Source: Parabacteroides goldsteinii DSM 19448 = WAL 12034 (GTDB lineage Bacteria > Bacteroidota > Bacteroidia > Bacteroidales > Tannerellaceae). Taken from it: a DNA stretch of 64,000 nucleotides. The notes under the pieces were generated by a model that was given only the letters and a program-made list of their open reading frames with translations, did not search any database and was not told the DNA's origin. Positions 24,667 through 34,649 of this stretch are shown here, piece after piece (positions within the stretch are counted from its first letter, which is position 1; each line of letters opens with the position of its first letter). Made by a program: the position numbers and the translations under genes. Where the stretch lies: NCBI RefSeq assembly GCF_000969835.1, contig NZ_KQ033913.1, forward strand, positions 374,859-438,858. The letters run 5' to 3'.

Positions 24667-27135
24667 ATGAGAAACATTCTTTTTTCCTGTCTTTTCCTGT
24701 TTTGTTGCTTTTCGATGGCAGGGAAAGTACCATCTAAACAAAAAATACGATTAACGGATAACTGGGAATACCTGAAAGGTGATCTGGGCGGAATCTGGGA
24801 AGTTGTGCGTCCTGCTTCACCGGGAAGTCCGGAGACAGTTCCTATCTGGCAAAAGGTCACTCTTCCCCACTGTTTTAATGCCGAAGATGCCGTAGATCCC
24901 GATGTGAATTATTATCAGGGACCGGGTTGGTATAAAACACTGCTGACAATTGATAATCCGTATGCGGATGGCCGTGTCGTATTGGATTTTGAAGGAGCCG
25001 GACAGAAGACAAAAGTATATGTTTACACCACATTAGTCGGAGAACATACAGGTGGTTACGACGGTTGGAGTGTCGATATTACGGAAGCCGTGAAGTCATT
25101 TATGGCGGATGATAAGCTGGTGAAGCGTTTCAAAGGAAAAATACCTCTGTCTATCCGTTGCGATAACTCGCGCGATCTGGAAATGATCCCGTCCGATTTG
25201 TCTGATTTTAATCTCTACGGAGGTCTGTATCGTTACCTGAACCTGGTTTATCTACCGAAAGCCTCTTTTGAACAGATTCGCCTGGAACCGGAACTTTCGG
25301 CAAACCGGAAAGAAGGTTCTGTAAAAGTCAAAGCCTCTTTCTATAATCCGATGGATATACGGAAGGCGGATGTAACTGTTTCTGTGTATGATGCAAATCG
25401 CAAACAGATATTTACTCAAACGATAGAAAATGTTCTGCCTCTTGGCAATCAATTCCTGACGGAAGTAAAAGTGAAGAACCCCGTCTTGTGGGACGTGGAT
25501 TCTCCCAACCTTTATACTTGCGAATTGACTATAAATGCTGACGGACAGACATTGACAGCGGAAGAAAGCTTCGGTTTCCGCCAATTCGAATTTCAGGAAA
25601 AAGGCCCGTTCTTCCTGAATGGCCGGCGTATTTTGCTTCAGGGAACGCACCGCCATGAAGATCATGCCGGAGTAGCTCAGGCAATGACTGAAGATATGAT
25701 GCGTACGGAAATGCAGCTGATGAAGGATATGGGTGTGAACTTTATCCGTCTCGGACATTACCAGCAATCGGATATAATCCTCCAACTTTGTGATTCTCTG
25801 GGTATCCTTGTCTGGGAAGAAATCCCCTGGTGCCGCGGAGGCCTGGGAGGTCCGGTATATAAGGAACAGGCCCGCCGTATGCTGACTAATATGATCGATC
25901 AGCATCATAATCACCCGGCCGTTATTATCTGGGGACTGGGCAACGAAAACGATTGGCCCAACGATTTCAGTGAGTTCGATAAAGGGGCTATCCGTACTTT
26001 TATGAAGGAATTGCATGACTTGGCTCATAGTTTGGATGATACACGCATGACGGCTATCCGTCGTTGTGAGTTTTGTTGTGATATAGTGGATGTTTATTCT
26101 CCTTCTATCTGGGCCGGATGGTATCGTGGGGTATTTACCGATTATAAATCCGTTTCGGAACAGGAGATGCAGAAGGTAAAACGTTTCCTGCATGTGGAGT
26201 GGGGAGGAGACAGCCATGCCCGCCGTCATTCAGAGAATGTATTTGCCAATCTGAAAGGTATTGAGTCTGGTAATGGTGCCGACGAACGTGCCGGGGATGC
26301 TTCTTTATACGGTGGTGCCGCCCGTGCATCGAAGGATGGCGACTGGTCGGAAAGTTATATTGTCCGCCTGATCGACTGGCATCTGAAAGAGCAGGAAACA
26401 ATGCCGTGGCTGACTGGGGCTGCTTACTGGCCGTTCAAGGATTTCTCAACTCCTGTACGTCCCGAAAATCCGGTCCCGTATGTGAATCAGAAAGGGGTAA
26501 TAGAGCGTGATTTCACTCCGAAAGAAAGTTATTATGTCTTTCAGTCATACTGGACGACTGAGCCTATGGTACATATTTACGGGCATAGCTGGCCGGTGCG
26601 CTGGGGTAACCAGGGAGACCGCAAAGAAATATTGGTCTATTCAAACTGCGACGAGGTGGAGTTGTTCATGAACGGTGTCAGCCAGGGTGTGAAGAAACGC
26701 AACAGTCAGGATTATCCCGCGGCCGGACTGCGTTGGAATTGTGTATATGAAGAAGGAAAGAACGAGATCCGTGCTGTGGCCGTAAAAGGAAAGACAAAGA
26801 TTACGGATGAGATCAGCCAGGAATATCAGACGGCAAAATGGGGAGAAGAAGCCTCTGTTACAGTACATATCGTATCACGTGAAGGCGATATGGCGTTGTT
26901 GGAAGCTCAGCTTTACGATAAGGAAGGCGTTCGCTGCCTCGATTCAAAAAAGTATATTGAATTTGAACTGGTAGGTGATGGAACATTGATTCAGAATCAG
27001 GGAACATCTACCGGCAGCCGTAAGGTTCAGGCCTATAACGGCAGGGCCCGCATCAAAGTAAATCTGAATAAAGGAAAGAGCATAGTAGCCGTTAAGTCAG
27101 AGGGGATACCGACTGTATTTATGGAAATACAGTAA
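24667..27135 (+). CDS. GH2 family glycoside hydrolase
   Basis: 822 residues with a signal peptide. Domain order is a sugar-binding jelly roll (about 25-200), an Ig-like domain (about 200-305), a TIM barrel (about 306-620) and C-terminal beta domains. The acid/base is Glu427 in WGLGNEND and the likely nucleophile Glu511 in LHVEWGG. GH2 includes beta-galactosidases, beta-mannosidases and beta-glucuronidases; the subfamily cannot be fixed here. With GH88 and the lyase, a beta-glycosidase acting on lyase products is likely. The regulator gene follows after an independent promoter. Confidence 0.93.
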   Translation: MRNILFSCLFLFCCFSMAGKVPSKQKIRLTDNWEYLKGDLGGIWEVVRPASPGSPETVPIWQKVTLPHCFNAEDAVDPDVNYYQGPGWYKTLLTIDNPYADGRVVLDFEGAGQKTKVYVYTTLVGEHTGGYDGWSVDITEAVKSFMADDKLVKRFKGKIPLSIRCDNSRDLEMIPSDLSDFNLYGGLYRYLNLVYLPKASFEQIRLEPELSANRKEGSVKVKASFYNPMDIRKADVTVSVYDANRKQIFTQTIENVLPLGNQFLTEVKVKNPVLWDVDSPNLYTCELTINADGQTLTAEESFGFRQFEFQEKGPFFLNGRRILLQGTHRHEDHAGVAQAMTEDMMRTEMQLMKDMGVNFIRLGHYQQSDIILQLCDSLGILVWEEIPWCRGGLGGPVYKEQARRMLTNMIDQHHNHPAVIIWGLGNENDWPNDFSEFDKGAIRTFMKELHDLAHSLDDTRMTAIRRCEFCCDIVDVYSPSIWAGWYRGVFTDYKSVSEQEMQKVKRFLHVEWGGDSHARRHSENVFANLKGIESGNGADERAGDASLYGGAARASKDGDWSESYIVRLIDWHLKEQETMPWLTGAAYWPFKDFSTPVRPENPVPYVNQKGVIERDFTPKESYYVFQSYWTTEPMVHIYGHSWPVRWGNQGDRKEILVYSNCDEVELFMNGVSQGVKKRNSQDYPAAGLRWNCVYEEGKNEIRAVAVKGKTKITDEISQEYQTAKWGEEASVTVHIVSREGDMALLEAQLYDKEGVRCLDSKKYIEFELVGDGTLIQNQGTSTGSRKVQAYNGRARIKVNLNKGKSIVAVKSEGIPTVFMEIQ

Positions 27136-27160
27136 ATCTGATTTGAATGTTACTTTTCTC

Positions 27161-27192
27161 TTGATCATTAACCAAAACTTTTACTATTTTTG
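27161..27192 (+). promoter_or_regulatory. Promoter of the hybrid two-component regulator
   Basis: TTG at 27161-27163, 21-bp spacer, TATTTTTG at 27185-27192, 26 bp before the ATG. A dedicated promoter between GH2 and the regulator allows constitutive low expression of the sensor. Confidence 0.7.
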
Positions 27193-27218
27193 TTCTACAT
27201 AAATCAGATACAACAAGT

Positions 27219-30200
27219 ATGATCAGGAAATCTTTATCTATACTATTTCTAATCCTTTCCGTACTAACACTGTATGCAGAAAAGACAAACTATCTGTATT
27301 CTTTTAATTCAGATCTGAATGAAGGGATTTCCCAACTCTCTGTGATGACTATTTATCAGGATTCGAGAGGATATTTGTGGTTTGCCACCAAGAACGGACT
27401 GAACCGTTTTAATGGAAAAGAATATAAAATCTATCATCGGGAAGACGGAAATGAGCAGAGCCTGTCGAATAACTCCGTCACCTCCATTACCGAAGATCAG
27501 GAAGGTTTTCTCTGGGTGGGAACCAGCAATGGACTGAACCGGATAGATCTGAACACAAATGAGATTAAACGCTATAACCTGGAGACTAACGGATTGGTTG
27601 CCAATAGTATTTCTACGGTATACACCGACCGTTCGGGTTGTCTGTGGGTTGGAACCTGGGAGGGGTTGAATCGCTATAACAGGGAGGGAGACCATTTTGA
27701 ATATATCCCTATAGAAGATGATACTGAAAGAGCAATGATAGTGACTTTGCTGGAAGATAGCTCAGGCAGATTTTGGATCGGTACAAGAAACAAAGGATTG
27801 CTCCTATGTGACCATCAGATGAATCTGATCAGTCAGTTTACGAGTGAATCTAAAAATATGCCATTGAATAACAATAATATTACTTCCATTTATGAAGATG
27901 ATAAGAAGCAGATATGGGTTGGTTGTAAGAATAGCGGATTGAATAAAATCAATCTGCGTGATAACGAGGTGACCTCATATACTAATTTAAACAGCGGATT
28001 GAGCAATAACTCGGTGCGTTGTATAATCGAATGGCAGGGGAAGTTGCTGATCGGTACGTTTGATGGCATTTTTGATTTGGATAAAGCGACCGAACGGATT
28101 GTAAAGGTGGCCAGTTACGATGATATAAACAAGTCGTTGAGCCATTATTCGGTTTATTGTTTTTGTGTAGACCGGGATAAAACGCTGTGGGTCGGGACAT
28201 TTGCCGGAGGGGTTAATTATCTGAATAAATTCACAAACCGCTTTGTCCTTCATAAACCGCAGGAAGAATTGAATATCAGGACCGGTATTTACGGAGCGAT
28301 TACGTATGAATCTCCTGAAGATTTATGGATAGCGACAGAAGGGTACGGGTTATTGAATTATAACAAGCGGACGAATGAGTCACATTATTACCTGATCGAT
28401 CCTTCCGTCCGGTTCGCATTTAATACGAATATCATTAAATCCGTTTTTTACGAAGACGGCTATGTCTGGTGCGGAACGACTAAAGGAGAAATCTACAAGT
28501 TTAATATCAAAACCAAAAAGTTTTCCTTGTATCATCAGTATCCGATTGAATATTCCATCTATTCTATCATTCGCGATCATAATGGTGTTTTGTGGGTGGG
28601 TGGCGCATCGACCGAATTTGGACTGACCTGTTTTGTGAATGATTCCCTGGTTACTACCTTTTATAATAATGTAGATGAACCGATCTATTTTTCAAATGTA
28701 CGTTGTATTCTGGAAGAAGAAGACGGTGTCTTTTTGCTGGGAAGTACGGCCGAAGGATTGCTCCGCTTCGATACGCATAAAAAACAGCTGACAAAATATT
28801 CCAATGAGGCTTCTGTTGAGAAATACAGGATTCCCAATAACTATATATCGGCGATTGTCCGGACTCAATCCGGTGAGATATGGGGATCAACCTACGGAGG
28901 TGGTATTTTTCAACTGGATGAATCGAAAGCGATCCGGCGGATAATGACTGTCAGGGAAGGTTTGCTGGACAATAATATCTGTACGTTGGTGGAAAGCAGC
29001 GATCAGCGGTTATGGATGAGTACGGTAAACGGCCTGATCATGTTTGATCCGGCGAAAGATGAAGTCAGGAATTATCATCGTCATAACGGAATAGATATTC
29101 GTGAATTTACATTGCATAGCGGCATCGCCTTGCCGGATGGAAGTCTTTGTTTTGCCGGAAGCAACGGTTTTGTGACATTCCATGTGGAGGCGATGGATAA
29201 AAATAATAATATTCCGCCTGTAGTGTTGGAGCAATTATCTGTTAACAACCATCCGGTGAAAGTCGGCGATGAGTCTGCTATCCTGGATAAAGTATTGGAC
29301 GGCATGGAAACGATCCGCCTGGCTTATAATGAAAATAACTTTTCAATCACTTACCAGGCCTTGAATTATATTTATGCGACACAAAATCAGTATGCTTATA
29401 AACTGGAAGGATATGATACCGATTGGAACTATGTGGGAGAACGTAATTCCGCATTTTATACCAACCTGAGTCCCGGCAAATATGTATTTCATGTAAAAGC
29501 CTCTAATAATGACGGTGTCTGGAATGAGGAAGGACGTTCATTGATTATTATCGTGCAGCCGCCTCTGTGGAGGACCTGGTATGCTTATCTGTTTTATGTT
29601 ATTGCTTTAGCGGCTATTATTTACGGAATTCTTTATTATGTAAATATCAAACGTAACCTGGAAGCCGGGCTGAAGATGAAACAACTGGAGAAACAAAAAC
29701 AGGAAGAATTTCATCAGGCAAAGATACGCCTGTTCACAAACTTCTCTCATGAGTTGCGTACCCCTTTAATGCTGATTATCACTCCGTTTGAAGAACTGGT
29801 CAAACGGGTGGATATTCCGGCAGAGTTGCATGACAAGCTATCCATTATTTATAAGAACGCTCAAAAACTTTTGCTTCTTGTCAATCAGCTGATGGACCTG
29901 CATAAGAACCAGGCGGGTAGCATGGACCTGAAGGTAAATGAAGGAGATATCTGCGAATATATCAAAGAAATCTATTATGCGTTCAATCAGATTGCTTTGA
30001 CCAATGAAGTCAAATTCACCCTGAATTGTACTCCTAAAACGATCAATGGCTGGTTTGATAAATCCCTCTTGGAAAAAGTTGTCTTTAACCTCTTGTCGAA
30101 TGCCTTCAAATATACGGCTTCCGGTGAATCTGTTCTTATGGAGGTGTCGGAAGTAACCTTGAAAGAACTGGACCCGAAACGGACCGACGGATTGTATAAA

Positions 30201-31334
30201 GATGAAAATAGTCAGTACGTAATCCTGAAAGTCAAAGATTCCGGTAAAGGGATTGAAGAAGGAGAGGCGGATAAGATATTCACTCCTTTCTATCAGATTC
30301 CTGAAACGTCCGGTATTAATTTGTCGGGGACAGGTATCGGCCTGAGTCTTGTTTATACGATTGTACAACTCCATCGTGGGGTAATTTATGTGGATCATAC
30401 GGAAACAAAAGGTGCTTGCTTTGTCGTTATCCTTCCGGTATCCCGTTCGGCATTCTCCGAAGAACAGATAGAGAGCAGGGAAATAGATAAAATTGCGGAA
30501 ATAACGAATACGGAGGATATATCGGTCTCGTTGCCGGTGACGGAGAATAAAGATCAACCTAAATATAAGATTTTGCTGGTCGAGGATGATAAGGATGTGC
30601 GTGATTATCTGAAGAAAAGCCTGGAAGCCGAATATATTGTCATTGAAGCAGCCGATGGGGTGAGGGCTTACGAAAAAGTAGTGCAGGATTTTCCAGACCT
30701 GGTACTTAGCGATATCATGATGCCGAAGCGCGACGGACTGGAACTGTGTACGATGATCAAGAATGACATCCGCATCGGACATATCCCGGTTATTCTGATG
30801 ACTGCCCGTTCGATGGTAGTCCATATCAAGGAAGGATTCCAGGCGGGAGCGGACGATTATATTGTGAAACCATTCAATATGGACGTGTTGCAGACACGTA
30901 TCCGCAGCCTGCTGGCCTCGAGGGAGCAATTGAAAAAACTCTATGGAAAACGTTTCTCCCCGGATGTGATGGGGATCGAGGTGAAGTCGGCCGACGAACG
31001 TTTCTCCCAGAAACTGTTTGATGTGATCGAGAAAAACATATCCAATGAAAAGCTGGATGTCGAATTATTATGCACGGAAATCGGTATCAGTCGTGCAAAT
31101 CTCTATCGTAAACTCAAATCCATCACCGAACTTTCACCGATGGAACTGATCCGTAACAAACGCCTCGAGATGGCGGCTAAATTGTTGAAAGAATCCGAAA
31201 TGAATGTCTCTGAAATTGCGTCACATCTTGGATTTAACAGTCACTCTTACTTCTCCAATTCCTTTAAGGCTTTTTATGGATGCACTCCCACTGAATTTGT
31301 GCAGATGAAAAACAATCAGGAACAGGGCGGCTGA
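27219..31334 (+). CDS. Hybrid two-component system regulator of the polysaccharide locus
   Basis: 1371 residues. After a signal peptide, a periplasmic sensor of two seven-bladed propellers (repeats such as RGYLWFATKNGLNRF and GFLWVGTSNGLNRI) and a Y_Y_Y domain occupy about 20-780. One membrane helix follows (about 786-808). The cytoplasmic part has HisKA with His844 (FSHELRTP), an ATPase domain, a receiver domain with Asp1165 (LSDIMMP) and an AraC-type helix-turn-helix at the C-terminus. Such proteins sense oligosaccharides released in the periplasm and activate adjacent SusC/SusD and enzyme genes. All catalytic residues are intact. Confidence 0.95.
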   Translation: MIRKSLSILFLILSVLTLYAEKTNYLYSFNSDLNEGISQLSVMTIYQDSRGYLWFATKNGLNRFNGKEYKIYHREDGNEQSLSNNSVTSITEDQEGFLWVGTSNGLNRIDLNTNEIKRYNLETNGLVANSISTVYTDRSGCLWVGTWEGLNRYNREGDHFEYIPIEDDTERAMIVTLLEDSSGRFWIGTRNKGLLLCDHQMNLISQFTSESKNMPLNNNNITSIYEDDKKQIWVGCKNSGLNKINLRDNEVTSYTNLNSGLSNNSVRCIIEWQGKLLIGTFDGIFDLDKATERIVKVASYDDINKSLSHYSVYCFCVDRDKTLWVGTFAGGVNYLNKFTNRFVLHKPQEELNIRTGIYGAITYESPEDLWIATEGYGLLNYNKRTNESHYYLIDPSVRFAFNTNIIKSVFYEDGYVWCGTTKGEIYKFNIKTKKFSLYHQYPIEYSIYSIIRDHNGVLWVGGASTEFGLTCFVNDSLVTTFYNNVDEPIYFSNVRCILEEEDGVFLLGSTAEGLLRFDTHKKQLTKYSNEASVEKYRIPNNYISAIVRTQSGEIWGSTYGGGIFQLDESKAIRRIMTVREGLLDNNICTLVESSDQRLWMSTVNGLIMFDPAKDEVRNYHRHNGIDIREFTLHSGIALPDGSLCFAGSNGFVTFHVEAMDKNNNIPPVVLEQLSVNNHPVKVGDESAILDKVLDGMETIRLAYNENNFSITYQALNYIYATQNQYAYKLEGYDTDWNYVGERNSAFYTNLSPGKYVFHVKASNNDGVWNEEGRSLIIIVQPPLWRTWYAYLFYVIALAAIIYGILYYVNIKRNLEAGLKMKQLEKQKQEEFHQAKIRLFTNFSHELRTPLMLIITPFEELVKRVDIPAELHDKLSIIYKNAQKLLLLVNQLMDLHKNQAGSMDLKVNEGDICEYIKEIYYAFNQIALTNEVKFTLNCTPKTINGWFDKSLLEKVVFNLLSNAFKYTASGESVLMEVSEVTLKELDPKRTDGLYKDENSQYVILKVKDSGKGIEEGEADKIFTPFYQIPETSGINLSGTGIGLSLVYTIVQLHRGVIYVDHTETKGACFVVILPVSRSAFSEEQIESREIDKIAEITNTEDISVSLPVTENKDQPKYKILLVEDDKDVRDYLKKSLEAEYIVIEAADGVRAYEKVVQDFPDLVLSDIMMPKRDGLELCTMIKNDIRIGHIPVILMTARSMVVHIKEGFQAGADDYIVKPFNMDVLQTRIRSLLASREQLKKLYGKRFSPDVMGIEVKSADERFSQKLFDVIEKNISNEKLDVELLCTEIGISRANLYRKLKSITELSPMELIRNKRLEMAAKLLKESEMNVSEIASHLGFNSHSYFSNSFKAFYGCTPTEFVQMKNNQEQGG

Positions 31335-31493
31335 TAAAATCGTATCACTTTTCTGTCACTTTTGTATCAATCTATTCATATAGAATAATTTAATACTAAA
31401 TTGGAAGCATGTTTTCTTTTGTAAAAAAGAGAATATGTTTCTTTGTGTTATTGAATTTGTTGAAATTTTAAGTCTAATTAAATCCATGATTAA

Positions 31494-34400
31494 ATGAAAA
31501 AAGAAATCAAAAGGGCCACTCAATCGTTTTGGCGATTATTATTATTAATGGTGGCGTTTAACTCAAGTCTAAGTTTGTTCGCGCAAACACAGACTATCTC
31601 CGGAATCGTTCTGGATGAATTCGGAGAGCCGATGATCGGGGTATCTGTACTAGTGAAAGGAACAACCACAGGTATTATTACAGATGTAGAAGGGAACTTC
31701 ACTGTCCCGGCTAAAACCGGCGATGTTTTATTAGTAAAGTATCTTGGTTACAAAGACCAGGAAATAAAAGTAACAAGTGATGCCCGCCTGAAAATTACTC
31801 TCCATGAAGATACCCAGAATTTGGATGAAGTAGTCGTAGTAGGTTACGGTACGCAGAAAAAGGTGAACCTGACCGGTGCCGTTTCTGCCGTGACGGGAGA
31901 AGAAATTGCCAAACGTCCGGTAGCCAATACATCTACTATGTTGCAAGGCCAGATGCCGGGTTTGCGTATCACTTCCGACAAGGGACAACCGGGTAATGAA
32001 TCAGTTCAGATCCGTGTACGTGGTCAGGGTACTTATTCCGGTACCGGTTCCGATCCGTTAATCCTGATTAACGGTGTCGAGGGAGACCTCGCCTCCCTCG
32101 ACCCGAACATTATTGAAAGTGTTTCTGTGTTGAAGGATGCAGCTTCGGCTTCTATTTATGGTTCACGTGCTGCAAACGGTGTGATTTTGATTACAACCAA
32201 GAATGGTTCGGAAACAAAAGACCGTATTTCTGTTCGTTATAATGGAAACTTTGCAGTCCACAATCCGACAAATCTGTTGGATGTGATTTGGGATTCTCCT
32301 ACCTATATGAAATATTTCAATATGGCAAAGGATAACTCCGGTGCTCCGGCAACTGACCGTTATTCGGATGAGATGATTGCGAATTATACCAATCCGTCCG
32401 ACCCGACTAAATATCCTAGCTTCAACTGGCTGGATTATATGTTTGATCCTGCTTTTGTTCAGCAGCACAACCTGAGTGTAGCCGGTACTACCGGTAAAAC
32501 TTCTTACAACGCTTCTTTAAGCATGATCAATCAGCCTGGTACCATGAAAGGGCAGGAATTCAAGCGTTACAATGCAACGTTGGATCTGACTTCACAGGTA
32601 AATGATTGGATACGTTTCGGAATGTATTTTACCGGCAGCCGCAGCAATCGTCAGGAAACACGCCAGGGTGATACGGATGCTTATTTGTCAACTATTTCGC
32701 AGGCTCCGACTTATATGCCCTGGTTGCCGGATGATGGTACAGGTATTAAGCGTTACACGATGAAGGCATTTACCTTTGAAAGTAATAATAAAAACATGGT
32801 CGCTATTACTGAAACGGAAAACTTCAAGAATTATGTAAATACTGATGTAAACGCACAGGCTTGGCTGGAAGTGAGTCCGATCAAGGGTTTGAGTTGGTAT
32901 ACCAAAGGTGCTATGCGTTACAAACAACAACATATAAAGAATTGGGGAGCATTGCCAACACCGGTTTATTATTACCATGACGGCACACAGAACGGTACAT
33001 TGAATACAAACGGAACCGGTTTGACCAGTACAATGGAAAACAGCTCTTATTATAACTTATATACTTATTTGAAATATGACTGGGCTACTCCGAATAAAGA
33101 ACATGACTTCTCTTTTATGGCAGGTTACAATCTGGAATATTATAAAATGGATAATCTGGAAGGTTACCGTCAGAATTATGACTTCCCCTTGCATGAACTG
33201 AATACAGGTATTTCTTCTGTACAGACTAACAAAGGTAAATCAGAAGAATGGGGCATTATGTCTGCTTTCTTCCGTGCCAACTATGCTTTCAAACAACGCT
33301 ATTTGTTGGAAGTGAATGCCCGTTACGACGGTTCTTCACGTATTTCATCCGAATCTCGCTGGGGTATATTCCCTTCCTTCTCTTTGGGATGGCGTATGAC
33401 TGAAGAAGAATGGATGAAGGATCTTAACTGGGAATGGCTGAATAGTTTGAAGTTGCGTGGTTCATGGGGTATCCTGGGTAACCAGAATGTCGATCTTTAT
33501 TCTTATTATGCATTGGTTACAACAGGTAAGGATTATAGTTTCGACAACACAAATTTAGGCGCCGGTGTTGCACAGACAGCTCTTACCAACCGTGATTTGA
33601 AATGGGAATCTACGGCTATTGGCGACTTCGGTATCGATATCACAGCTTTCAACGGTTTCAATATTACTTTTGACTGGTATAAGAAAAGAACATACGATAT
33701 TCTTCGTGAGGCACAGAGCAATTCATTACTGGGGTTGAAAGCTCCGTTTGTCAATGCTGGTGAAATGGTAAATAAAGGTATTGAAATATCACTGGCTTAT
33801 AATGGGTATATCCGGGAAGGCATATTCAAAGGATTGAGTTATAATGCTGGTGTATTCTTTGATCGCACTAGAAATGAATTGACGAAATACGGCGCCGATT
33901 ATGTGGATTCTTCTAAGGGATTGATTTATAAAGAAGGTCTGCCTTACGGATCGTTCTATGGTTATGAAGCAATCGGCATTTTCAGGGATGAAGCAGATGT
34001 GACCAATTCTCCCAAACAATTTAATGATAAGACATTGCCGGGTGATATTAAATATGCCGATATCAGTGGTCCGAATGGAGTACCTGACGGTATTGTCGAT
34101 GAAAACGACCGTAAAGTACTTGATGGCCGCTTCCCTGATTTTGAGTATTCCGTGAACCTGGGTGCTAGCTGGAAAGGTTTCGACCTCTCTTTGATGGGAC
34201 AAGGTGTACAGGGAGCAAAACATTATGCCAGTGGCTGGGGATTGCGTCCGTTTTATCAGGGAACACCGATCTCACAAGACTATATTGACAATATGTGGAC
34301 GGAAGATCATAGAGATGCCAAATATCCGCGTTTGTATTTCGCAGATTTAGGTGGTGCAAAGAACCAGCGTGAAAGTACCTACTGGTTGTACAATGCTTCT

Positions 34401-34631
34401 TATTTCCGTTTGAAAAATCTGACATTCGGTTACACATTGCCGAAAGCACTGACAAGCAAAGCGAAGATCGAACGTCTGCGTTTTTACTTCTCTGGTGATA
34501 ATTTGTTGACAATAACTAAATTCCCGCAGGGTGGTGACCCGGAGCGTAATTATAATTCCACAAAGGGTACACGTTTGGTTTATTATCCACAGAACCGTAT
34601 CATTTCATTCGGTGTAAATCTTGAATTCTAA
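31494..34631 (+). CDS. SusC/RagA-type TonB-dependent outer membrane transporter
   Basis: 1045 residues. Signal peptide, then a CarboxypepD-like beta domain (about 35-115; ISGIVLDEFGEPMIGVSV), the SusC signature NLDEVVVVGYG, a plug domain and a 22-strand barrel ending in the aromatic ISFGVNLEF. It imports oligosaccharides across the outer membrane using TonB energy, forming a complex with the SusD partner encoded 18 bp downstream. Located directly after the regulator gene. Confidence 0.96.
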   Translation: MKKEIKRATQSFWRLLLLMVAFNSSLSLFAQTQTISGIVLDEFGEPMIGVSVLVKGTTTGIITDVEGNFTVPAKTGDVLLVKYLGYKDQEIKVTSDARLKITLHEDTQNLDEVVVVGYGTQKKVNLTGAVSAVTGEEIAKRPVANTSTMLQGQMPGLRITSDKGQPGNESVQIRVRGQGTYSGTGSDPLILINGVEGDLASLDPNIIESVSVLKDAASASIYGSRAANGVILITTKNGSETKDRISVRYNGNFAVHNPTNLLDVIWDSPTYMKYFNMAKDNSGAPATDRYSDEMIANYTNPSDPTKYPSFNWLDYMFDPAFVQQHNLSVAGTTGKTSYNASLSMINQPGTMKGQEFKRYNATLDLTSQVNDWIRFGMYFTGSRSNRQETRQGDTDAYLSTISQAPTYMPWLPDDGTGIKRYTMKAFTFESNNKNMVAITETENFKNYVNTDVNAQAWLEVSPIKGLSWYTKGAMRYKQQHIKNWGALPTPVYYYHDGTQNGTLNTNGTGLTSTMENSSYYNLYTYLKYDWATPNKEHDFSFMAGYNLEYYKMDNLEGYRQNYDFPLHELNTGISSVQTNKGKSEEWGIMSAFFRANYAFKQRYLLEVNARYDGSSRISSESRWGIFPSFSLGWRMTEEEWMKDLNWEWLNSLKLRGSWGILGNQNVDLYSYYALVTTGKDYSFDNTNLGAGVAQTALTNRDLKWESTAIGDFGIDITAFNGFNITFDWYKKRTYDILREAQSNSLLGLKAPFVNAGEMVNKGIEISLAYNGYIREGIFKGLSYNAGVFFDRTRNELTKYGADYVDSSKGLIYKEGLPYGSFYGYEAIGIFRDEADVTNSPKQFNDKTLPGDIKYADISGPNGVPDGIVDENDRKVLDGRFPDFEYSVNLGASWKGFDLSLMGQGVQGAKHYASGWGLRPFYQGTPISQDYIDNMWTEDHRDAKYPRLYFADLGGAKNQRESTYWLYNASYFRLKNLTFGYTLPKALTSKAKIERLRFYFSGDNLLTITKFPQGGDPERNYNSTKGTRLVYYPQNRIISFGVNLEF

Positions 34632-34649
34632 TTTAATTGTAAAATAGTT